NCBI RefSeq assembly: GCF_964019385.1
Contig: NC_088644.1
Coordinates: forward strand, 38,131,125 to 38,195,124
Source of the DNA: Sycon ciliatum
Taxonomy: Eukaryota; Porifera; Calcarea; Leucosolenida; Sycettidae
Direction: 5' to 3'
Length of the DNA stretch: 64,000 nucleotides
Shown here in pieces: positions 50,601 to 62,000 of the stretch. The position numbers were made by a program, and so were the translations under genes. The notes under the pieces were generated by a model. That model saw nothing but the letters and a program-made list of their open reading frames with translations, was not told the origin of the DNA and did not search any database. The first letter of the stretch is position 1; every line of letters begins with the position of its first letter.

Positions 50601-51465
50601 CAGTTTTTGATTGGTCCGGTAGTATCATGACCGTTCATACTTTGTGTATGGTATGGCGGGTATACCTGCCCTCCACAGTAGGACACAATCATGTGTTGGT
50701 GGCTGAAAATTTTATCTGGTAATAACCTGACCAACCAGACCGGTCCTGGCGGGCCTGTATACTATAGACTTAAGACTATGGAATATGGACTAGGTACCCT
50801 GGACTATGGACTATGGACAGAGGACTATAGGTATTCATGACCCGTGGTGAAAGACTGTACATTTAGGACCATGGGAGTACTCTCCGTGATGTGGTGGTAC
50901 AGCGTGAAAGTAAGCAACCTTCTCTTCACAAGAAACCCAGTAAAGAACAATGTAGCTAAGGATAGTGTCATGCAGCAGGGGACAGTGGGCTATGTTGAGT
51001 GAAGAATTTGTCCATCGAGCATCCCTGCTTCCTGAGGGATATCTTTTATTCTTTTCTTTTCAAGATTAGCTGGATACAGGTATGCTGGAGAACATAACAT
51101 GGCAGGCCGCACTATCAGTGCTGTATAGTGTGAAACGCCATGAGTGAAGGATGTCTTCATCAATTTTAGATCATGCTCTTCCTCTCTGTCACAAACTTTC
51201 TCTCTTACCGACACACGCATACACACACTCTCCCTGCTTCCTGAGGGATATCTTATATTCTTTTCTTTTCAAGATTAGCTGGATACAGGTATGCTGGAGA
51301 ACATAACATGGCAGGCCGCACTATCAGTGCTGTATAGTGTGAAACGCCATGAGTGAAGGATGTCTTCATCAATTTTAGATCATGCTCTTCCTCTCTGTCA
51401 CAAACTTTCTCTCTTACCGACACACGCATACACACACTCTCCATCCCTCTCCCCCCCCCCCCCCC

Positions 51466-51497
<32 letters not shown>

Positions 51498-51875
51498 CTT
51501 TTGACGCCCATCGCCGGAGGCGATGATAGCAATGCTACGGCAGAAGCCATAGCAACTTGTGCTGGGATTGCACCACTCAACAGCTTGCAAGGCTGAAGAA
51601 TTCACCGTCACTATTCAGCCTGGTCTACACCACAGCTATTTGAAGTGACTTTTCTGGCCAGTGAATCCCTATTTTTGGTCTTTTCATTTTTTTCCCGCAC
51701 ACACATCACACCACATACTCTGGCATGCACTGGCTGTTGGTAACCACCCAGGAGAATGAAAGAAAAGTCAAGAGAAGTCTGAGAAAGAGAAGAAAGACGT
51801 GTGTGACCATAATCGTCGGGAATCGAACCCGCAACCCTTCGATTGGAAATCGCTGCACATACCACTGCACCACAT

Positions 51876-51954
<79 letters not shown>

Positions 51955-54900
51955 ACTGTACTTGTTGCTCACTGCCAAAACTGGTCACGTGAGTCCCCCC
52001 GGGAGAGGGGAGAGAGACTCAAAAGGAATCTCGGAAAGATGACTCAATTGCATGGTTATTGAACCGCCCAACGGCCGACACCCCTGAAATCCCCAAAACA
52101 CTGGGTGGACTTGAAAATGATCCCACTTATGGGCTCACCACACCTCAGTAAGTGGGTGAGGACAAGGTGCAGAAAAAGGATTGATGGTATCAGGGTATCC
52201 GTCCCGGGATCCAACTGCAGTTACCCCTGCCCCCAGTGAAGGTAATACTTGCTACTAGTGTGAGTGGCTAAATCAGAGTGGATCTGATAAAAGCTTCACT
52301 AACCGTTAGCACCATTGATTACGCAAGAGTTAATCTAGCCAGAAGCAGTCCATGGTTAACAAGTATGTATACTTCAAATAGAAAGTATATGAACCCTGGA
52401 ACCAACAAAGGTGGCAGGTACAACATTACACCTTCAAGCAGCCGAGCCTGTTGGCAACAGACCCAACACAATCAAGCATAAGTGTACCTACCAACCGAAC
52501 TAGCTGGCACATACACACACACACACTCACTCAAACATTGTCAGTAGCTGGAGTAGTCTACTTACAGTAATGGCTATACCCAGAGTACCGCCATCCTTGG
52601 TCAAGTGCACTGTGAATTGCACAAGGTCCTGATACAAGCAGAAGGGAGACACACGTGCTGAGTTTAAACAACTGTGGTATATGTACACCGTTGACTCGCC
52701 CAGAATTGACTACTTCAAAGTATCCTGGCGTAACTGCAATTGTGGAGAAATTTTAGAACTTGGTTGATACCGGCGTTTCGCACAGAAATAGTTAGACTTT
52801 ATGATACCAACAGTACCAGTGGAACAGTATCTGCAAAACTGTAATCTAGTTCCAAGGAATAGTGGACTATGTAGTATGATGTACGCTGGTGAGAAGAATA
52901 ACGAAACAAGTGAGCCATCTCTCCAATCAACCTCATTAGTAGTGGGGCATGCCATTTCCAGAATTCTTGGGGTCTAACTAGGGGAGGGGGGGGGGGGCAT
53001 AGATGGCTCTTGTGTCTCATGATAAGCAAATGGAAGTAACACGTCGTGATACTTACTCCATGGCCATAGTCGGCAATTCCGGAAAGCAATGAGGTGACTG
53101 ATTTGTTGCCTTCCATGGGACCAGGGGTGCTGGCATCGGTGTTCACTTGCACAACCTGTAAACGAGATTAACATACATCACAGCACAAATCGGGTTGGAC
53201 CGACATGGTGGAGATCAACGGAGTCCCACACAGGGTGGAGATTGAAAGAGTAGGACCAACACGGTGGGACCAATGTGGTAGAAATCAACATGGTGAAGAA
53301 CCATACAGGGTAGCTGCAATCAGTGAAACACCAACACGAGTTGTTCGCCACCCAACCCACCCAACCCAGCCAACCCAGCCAACCCAGCCAACCCAGCCAA
53401 CCCAGCCAACCCAGCCAACCCAGCCAACCCAGCCAACCCAGCCAACCCAGCCAACCCAGCCAACCCAGCCAACCCAGCCAACCCAGCCAACCCAGCCAAC
53501 CCAGCCAACCCAGCCAACCCAGCCAACCCAGCCAACCCAGCCAACCCAGCCAACCCAGCCAACCCAGCCAACCCAGCCAACCCAGCCAACCCAGCCAACC
53601 CAGCCAACCCAGCCAACCCAGCCAACCCAGCCAACCCAGCCAACCCAGCCAACCCAGCCAACCCAGCCAACCCAGCCAACCCAGCCAACCCAGCCAACCC
53701 AGCCAACCCAGCCAACCCAGCCAACCCAGCCAACCCAGCCAACCCAGCCAACCCAGCCAACCCAGCCAACCCAGCCAACCCAGCCAACCCAGCCAACCCA
53801 GCCAACCCAGCCAACCCAGCCAACCCAGCCAACCCAGCCAACCCAGCCAACCCAGCCAACCCAGCCAACCCAGCCAACCCAGCCAACCCAGCCAACCCAG
53901 CCAACCCAGCCAACCCAGCCAACCCAGCCAACCCAGCCAACCCAGCCAACCCAGCCAACCCAGCCAACCCAGCCAACCCAGCCAACCCAGCCAACCCAGC
54001 CAACCCAGCCAACCCAGCCAACCCAGCCAACCCAGCCAACCCAGCCAACCCAGCCAACCCAGCCAACCCAGCCAACCCAGCCAACCCAGCCAACCCAGCC
54101 AACCCAGCCAACCCAGCCAACCCAGCCAACCCAGCCAACCCAGCCAACCCAGCCAACCCAGCCAACCCAGCCAACCCAGCCAACCCAGCCAACCCAGCCA
54201 ACCCAGCCAACCCAGCCAACCCAGCCAACCCAGCCAACCCAGCCAACCCAGCCAACCCAGCCAACCCAGCCAACCCAGCCAACCCAGCCAACCCAGCCAA
54301 CCCAGCCAACCCAGCCAACCCAGCCAACCCAGCCAACCCAGCCAACCCAGCCAACCCAGCCAACCCAGCCAACCCAGCCAACCCAGCCAACCCAGCCAAC
54401 CCAGCCAACCCAGCCAACCCAGCCAACCCAGCCAACCCAGCCAACCCAGCCAACCCAGCCAACCCAGCCAACCCAGCCAACCCAGCCAACCCAGCCAACC
54501 CAGCCAACCCAGCCAACCCAGCCAACCCAGCCAACCCAGCCAACCCAGCCAACCCAGCCAACCCAGCCAACCCAGCCAACCCAGCCAACCCAGCCAACCC
54601 AGCCAACCCAGCCAACCCAGCCAACCCAGCCAACCCAGCCAACCCAGCCAACCCAGCCAACCCAGCCAACCCAGCCAACCCAGCCAACCCAGCCAACCCA
54701 GCCAACCCAGCCAACCCAGCCAACCCAGCCAACCCAGCCAACCCAGCCAACCCAGCCAACCCAGCCAACCCAGCCAACCCAACCAATCGATCTTTCCAGA
54801 AACAATATACAGTCAACTTCGCCAATAACGACATTCGGCGGGGCATCAGAAAAGTGTCCTTATTCGCGAAGTGTCCTTATAACCGAAGTCCCATTTGAAT

Positions 54901-57900
54901 GTATGTGAACCCATATTTTTGTATAGTGTGATATGCATATCAAAATCAAGCTCTTTTCTTGCTCTATGTCAATGTGTACTTTATTTTCATATTGCAGTTG
55001 AAAGGAACTAAAAATTCAATATGCAAGGGAAATCAATTGAAAAATATGCCTTTTTGAGCCATCTACAGGGCCAGAGATATGTACATGTATGATGATTACT
55101 GTACAATCATGTACAACTACATGTACATTGTATACATATAGGTGTGCTGGTAAATCCAACAATTTTGAAGCCAACATAAAAAAGGAAGAAAAAGCCCCTC
55201 CCCGCCCCCCCCTCTTGGCTGCATTTTCTTGCATGTGTGCAATAATATCCATCACCAGTGCACCATTATACAATGTAGGTTCTGGTACTTCTGCATGACA
55301 GGTACATGTACTTGACTGACAGGTACTTGAAATAGCTGTCAAAAGCCCAGAAAGTCGTTATTCAAGCAGTGAATATGACCACGGGGCACTAAAAGCATGT
55401 CGCTATACGCGAATTGTCGTTATTCAGATAGTCGTTATATCCGAAGTTAAATGTATACAGTTAGATGGGACTTTGCTCTGGGCATGGAAATTCGGTCGTT
55501 ATTCGCGAATTGTCGTTATATCCGCAGTCGTTATTAGCGAAGTTGACTGTACGTACATGTCTCCAATACTGGTACAGTCTCCTATAGTGGTACAGGTCTG
55601 ACCACCTTTGAAAAAATAGAAGTGCTGGGTATTTATTGGGCATAGTACGGTACATCACTTACATGTGCTCCGGCGACCGGAGTGCTGGCGATGATCCTGG
55701 ACGTCTCCAAGAGCTCATCCTGGTCCCGACCGCTGGGTCCGCGGTCCGGGTGCGGTGTCGAGTGCAGCTGCACCTGCGGTGATGGAGATTGTATGCTCTC
55801 CTCGGAGATGTGAAAATTCAGCGCATCATCTGACTGAAACAAGTCTGATTGTAGAACAAGCAACAGCAACGACACAAAGAGACAGTTTTGAGCATCAAAA
55901 TTTTGGAAAAAGACCAATTACGTATTTTTCATTGGTTTTGAGCGGAAACGTTTGAAGAAAAGTTTGAAGAAATGTTTACAACATTGGGAAAAAAATTGAA
56001 TATGTATTTCTTACACTATTAGCTGTTCGCAACAGTATTGTAAAGCAAGATTTCGTGACTTGGTGCATGCCATATTTGGCACAGAGCTAATAGTCGGTCC
56101 TCTTTATGATTGCATTTTCTTGCTTCATGAAGGTCATGTCCTTACGTGAAACAGGACCTAAATTCAATGAATGTGATCACTCGGCCAGAAAGAACCCAGC
56201 CCCCAATCAAACTTGCTCACCATGCCCCTTTCCTTAGTGTCCAGGCAAAATATTTCACTACATTCTTTCTTGCTACACTTACACACTCTTTCTTGCTATG
56301 TTCCTTTCTCCCCAAAGCATAGCCAACTCACAGTAGGGGGTTGTAAGTAATGTTCAGTGCATGCTGTGAAAGATAATTATATGATCTAATCTTCTACAGG
56401 TTTGCATGAGGAGTATACATCGTATAGAGTGCACACCGCACAGCGGAATGCAAACCTTCCTGTGGAGAGAGGATAACTGCAAGAATCGCGCTGCAAGTGC
56501 TGCCATTCTGTACGCAACATGAAGAGAACTCTAAAACCAGCCACAGCTACTGATATTGTCACTCATGATCAAGTCATTGGTCTTTGGGAGCATTCCACTT
56601 ACAAGGTCCAATCAGTGCTGACGTGACTCTGGCCATTCGAAGGGTACAGCTTGGAGGTGACTCTAACAGCAGGTTGATCGCCTCCTGATGAGTGAGGCCG
56701 TCCAGGCTTTTGCCGTTCACCGCCAAAAGACGGTCGCCTAGTGTCACACACCAGAACAAGAGAGAATTGCAAATTGGACACGGACATTCACTCCACAGCA
56801 ATACTGATGGACGATACCCTGTAGCGATGAATCAATGTACACATCGCTCATTCAATAAGATCCGCCGTCTCCTGCTTTCACCTCTATTCTCATCTTTCAG
56901 CACCTGCCCTCTCCATTCTCGGCTTGGCTGCTGGGACCTGGTCAAGTGGCTTAAAAACTGGAAAGTACATGTATAACAAGCAAGTTGCCCCGCAGCTCAT
57001 GATCTCTGGCGAGTTGAGACAGCCACCCGCACACTGCAAACCCCATGCCCCATAAAGATATCAGAGCAAGCTCATGGCCCAAGACCACTATTCCAGTACC
57101 TCGCTGTATTTCACCACACTTGTACGCTGCACTGTTCGGTGTTAGCTTCTTGACCAGGATGCCCGAGTGACTCGTGTCCGTACCACCAACAATCAGCAGA
57201 CCTGCACGCATAATCCGAATTAGAGTGTGGCCGAACATTATTTACACAGTGGAAACAAATTATTCAACAAACTAGGAAAGCGGAGAACAAAAAAGCAAGC
57301 AATGTAGATGTGGTGATGCCGGCATGCTATTACGGCATTGGAGAGAAATCGCATTGCGTGAGAGTCAGGTGATAACCGCTGGCAGAATGCTGCATATGCA
57401 AGGAGCAGAGCCACTGGATTCTAGTTCCTGCACAGAGTCTCTTGCAATAGCAATTACCAGACAGCTAACCAAAGGTAAACGTCATGGTGTCAATAGTCGG
57501 TTCTGCCTGTAGGAGCTGAGTCTTGCTGAAATTGTGTAAAAGCGAGTTTAAAGTATCATTGGTTTGATGGAAAGGGTGCAAATGGGAAATTGAGTTTAAA
57601 CGTAACTAATAATTATAGTACTTCCCCTCGAACCAGTGCATTACTTACCAAGGCCGTATTTTGGATTCTTGATCAGTGTAACCGTGTAGTGCTCCATTTG
57701 GCTGAGGGGAATGCTGGACAGGCCCTTCAACTTCATTTCTGACATACTCTCGTCTGAACATGCCAAGAACAAAAAAATGCCGGCATTCATATACACATGC
57801 ACACATGCGTACCAGTATAGACTGAAGTACACTAATGGCTAGAGGCACACGCAAGTCACCAACTTTCAAAGCGGCTTAGCCCATATATCGCTGTCGTGTG

Positions 57901-59016
57901 ATTCGCTGATGCAGTAAGCAGAGAGCAGTCAATAGTTTGTTATTTTAAAAATACGACTGGACTAAGCAGGTGTTCTCATTCGTTACCCTACACGGGGTGG
58001 CCGACATGTACAGTGCTTGCCAATAGCATTCATCCTGATTTAAGTGGCGCCATGTTGGAGTTTGAGGACATAGTGACTGAGTCTAGCATATAATTGCAGT
58101 GCTCGTAATATGGCTTCGATCATGCAGCACCCAGCACTTAGTCATGGGAGCAAATTTCAATAGCCAAAGAACGAGCACATACATGTACATGAAGAATAGA
58201 TGAATGGGTTCTGGATACAGTAATCAGCTCACCTTGGTACACCTAAAATATTTAATAGAACTGCAACCATTGGCTTCTGTGGACCTCCCCAGGCTCTGAT
58301 TTTCCCAGGATGATGCCACACATCATAAGTGAATGAGTACAATTCGTGACCTTGAATACTCTTTCCCATGTCCTCTGTGGATAGACAATGTATGCATTGT
58401 ACAGATTTCTCATCTGCAATGGATCATAAAACAATCACGGCTGACTTCCTCACTCACCACGTTTCATAAATCTTTGGGTCTCGAAGTCCGGAGGAGATGC
58501 CTCATCGCTCCCTTGAGTACAGAAACAAACAAAAACTCCGCAGTTACAGAAACAGCTGTACAATGTTCAGAGGTCAGAAGGTAAAGTGAACAACAGAGCA
58601 ACATGCTGTCAATCTTTTGATCTTTCACCACCACGTGATATCAGTTGGCAAATGGCTTTTCGCAACTCAGTACTAAATAGAGCAAGGCTGATGGAGTAAC
58701 TTTAGGACACTGGGGGTAGGGCACCTTGTGTCCCACAAACTGTAGATCCCTTGGCCATTATTCTTCACATGTTGCCACACAGGGACACACACATACAGTC
58801 AACTAATAACGACTGCGGATATAACGACAATTCGCGAATAACGACAGAATTTCCATGCCCAGAGCAAAGTCCCATCTAACTGTAATACATATTGATGAGA
58901 CTTCGGGTATAACGACACTTCGCGAATAAGGACACTTTTCTGATGCCCCGCCGAGTGTCGTTATACGCAAAGTTGATTGTACACACATGCGTGTGCGTAC
59001 ACTCGCACACATCCAT

Positions 59017-59061
<45 letters not shown>

Positions 59062-59063
59062 TG

Positions 59064-59098
<35 letters not shown>

Positions 59099-62000
59099 GC
59101 CCGCATAGACAACGCTCACATGAACACAGGCACACAGCCGTGAGCTGAACCAGAAAAGACATGTGGTGTTACCTGCCACGAAAAGCGTTGGATCTTCCAA
59201 TGTATTGGGTGGCGCCGCCGGAGGGGAGTAACTGCTACTAAATCGTCCTTCGGTGTCAGGTGAGGTAACTGATTCTTGGTCTTCAGGAATAACTTGAGAT
59301 ATGATGCGCGTTGACTGTCTTGGAGGATTCACTACAGGTCAAGTGCATCCAGCCAGTAACACAAAAGGATGTAAAAACAGGTCCAAACAATTTCAGTCTT
59401 TGAACACTAGGATATTGTTAGAAAGGCTTCCAGCTCCGTGAACTGTTCATCCTCATTCATACACATCGCAAACATATGAGGCCTGCCAACAATTTGGTTT
59501 CGTCATACAGAACTCATTGCGTAGGGAAACCTGGCCGAAATAGGATTTCTAACAATTGAACAGAAGGAGATTGTCTCAAAGAGGAGCTGATGAAAGAATA
59601 GGCAGAGCCAGAAAACCATTCCACGATACGAAAGAAACAAAGGAAATCATAGATGTGCCAGAATTGTGAAGGGAAACCCCCTCGAATACAAAACACATAG
59701 TAAAGGTCTCTGTACGCTAATCTAGAAAGATGAAGTACAATTCACACGTGCACAGTTTGGAGGACATACCAAGTACGCAGCTGCACCGGACACACAACTT
59801 GAAAACCATGCACTGTAAAGCTCCAGCCTATCTCAACCTACCCATGCCGTTCTTCAGTCGCAACTTTCGGCTAAAGTCATGGAATGATTTGCACAGGGCG
59901 ATCAAATACTTGGACCTGCAGGACACGTTGACAGACATAAAGAGTCATGGCACAACGCTATCCAGGCAACATGAGCATATCCAGTGGGTGGGTGGGTGTG
60001 AGGGTGGGTGTGTGTGTGGGGGGGGGATGGGGGGGGGGGCAAGTTTGCATACCTGTACAGAGAAACTGCACTTGGTGTCAACCACGGTTAAAGTAACAAG
60101 GTGGATGTGTTCCAAAGAAGGAGAATACAAGCCCATCATCAACCCAGACCTTCATCAAGTGTTACCAATGCTCTAGCACATGTCACTGCAGCAAGTACTC
60201 CCTCGATCGTTGCAGCAATACACATCACCAACCCAGAATGGAGTGCATGGAAGAAGTTATAAGTTAGTGCAAGGCAGTAGCAGTACAGCTAGGATCCCAC
60301 TGAAAGCGTCCAGTCAGATCTGTGTGTTATAGACAACCCCTGCAACAATAGACCAACAGCACCTCCCCCCCCCCCCCCCCCCCCCCCACACACACACCCT
60401 ACACCCTACACGCACGCACGCACCCTAGCCCTTTTTTTGAACTCGTTCTCAATCTCTCTCTCTCTCTCTCTCTCTCTTTCATAATGTAGTCGCTTGTCTT
60501 TCTCTCCGCCTCTTCGTTTCCCTAATAAATGTCTTCCCACTACTAGTACTTTCTGTCCCAAGTTGTTCCTTTGTGTCTGGGATTATGACTCCTTTTGTGA
60601 CTCAACAAATTAATACTAGGTTTTTTCAGACCTGAAAGTGTCCAGCCAAATTTCATGACCCTACAAAAGAGTTCTGAAATTCACAGTGTTATAATCACTC
60701 GGACTAATAATGTTCACATAACTAACATTTTGTAATGATCAGTCCACACTGTCACATTGTCCAAGTGCTGGTGATTCGGTCTCTGGCGTGGCACGATTGT
60801 GAACCGGCATTTCTGGAGCAGGATATAGCAGAGACAAAAACAGCAGCGAGTCTGCTGGTACAGTACTGTCGGTCGCCCAAGAGCTGGGGGGGTGGGGGTG
60901 GGGGTGGGGAGGGGTTTTGGGGGCAGCCTCCTAGCCTAGACTGTTCTTATTTTAAATTACTTGGTCCGCCCAGATACAATTGGCGCTTATCTTCACACTT
61001 GTCTCAGGAAGAAAATACATATATTTGAAGCGTGCCACGATCACAAAACACTATGTACATGTCAGTAAGCAACTCAGCCGAAATTTCAAGCAAGTTACAC
61101 GTCCTCCTCGCCAATATCGTCGCTGGAGGAAGAGCTAAAAAAATTCGATCCGGGCAGCTGCTGCGCGTTTCATAGCTTGTTCCACTTCTGCTGGTCTAGA
61201 ATCACGCTCAAAGGCAGTGCGTGTCACCTTGCCGCTCAGAAGCTGAGTGAGACTGCCCGCATGTTGGCTGTAAGTGTTATCCCCGTTAGTCGCAATAATG
61301 CCTTTGTTTGAAAGAAAAAGGCAACGCCACATCAGTGTCCTTTTTCGCCTCTTGCGCTTGTTGTACTTGCTGATCAGCACCCATGCGAGCTGCTGGTGCT
61401 TGTTCATGCAGCGCAGTGATAGCTTCCGCTTGATGTAGCACCTGTGCATACTGCACCTACAAAATCCTAATGCCTTGCACCAGTCTTTTCGGCTAGTTTC
61501 CTGAAAGTCCTTTGCAGGAGAGTTTCCCTCAAGACTTGGTGTGTATTTTAATTAGCTCCATTGCCCGGTCCTCTGTGAGCTCCAGAGTGTGTCGGCCGGA
61601 TTAGTCTCACTTTCTGGAGATGTCGACATGAGCTGCAGTTTCTTCGTCAACGATTTGCTGGCGATAACTCTTCACTGGGCGCTGTACTGTGCGAGCACTG
61701 AAATTCAAGCTCACGAAGAGCTTTTTTTAAAAGCTTTTCTATACCTCTCCGCGGTAAACAATCCTTGCCACCAGACAGCTTGAAGTAGGCAGAAACTGTT
61801 CTCCATCGCTCTGAAATGTGAACATCTTGACCTATTTTCCGGTCTGGAGCGGAGGTTGCAGCGTCTTCTTTCGCTGACGGAAGTGTTCGTAGGTGGCAGC
61901 TCCAGTCAAAAAGACTCAAGCAAACCGATCGCAGCTTCTGTGAAGGTTGGTGCTACCATGTTGTCGGATGCAATAGTCAATGGTTATGTTCGGATGGTGA

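Larger units (their letters stand above)
48966..53155 (-). other. PDZ domain 2 with its leading linker
   Basis: Exon 53155-53057 is a linker. The PDZ uses exons 52628-52566 (LVQFTVHLTKDGGTLGIAIT), 50518-50425 (GGVYIRSINPNGPTG), 50257-50202 (DRILLVNKKSTVNITHKE) and 49062-48966 (AFEMLKNAPNDVYILVERA). The binding loop is TLGI rather than GLGF. Confidence 0.92.
58458..59331 (-). other. Ser/Pro-rich linker exons between FERM and PDZ1
   Basis: Exons 59331-59173 and 58511-58458 encode a disordered linker (SVTSPDTEGRFSSSYSPPAA; SPPDFETQRFMKR) leading into DESMSEMKLKG before PDZ1. Confidence 0.85.

Noticed and set aside
51805..51880. Functional tRNA-Gly gene
   Set aside because: Acceptor and anticodon stems do not pair well; looks like a SINE head or tRNA pseudogene.
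53178..54908. 500-codon frames of GWL, VGW, LAG, PTQ or SQP repeats
   Set aside because: They are only the 9-bp satellite read in each frame; no start context, splice link or homology supports translation.
59730..60176. Plus-strand frame that looked like an RT C-terminal tail
   Set aside because: It is the shadow of FERM exon 59915-59842 on the minus strand, whose phases fit both neighbours.
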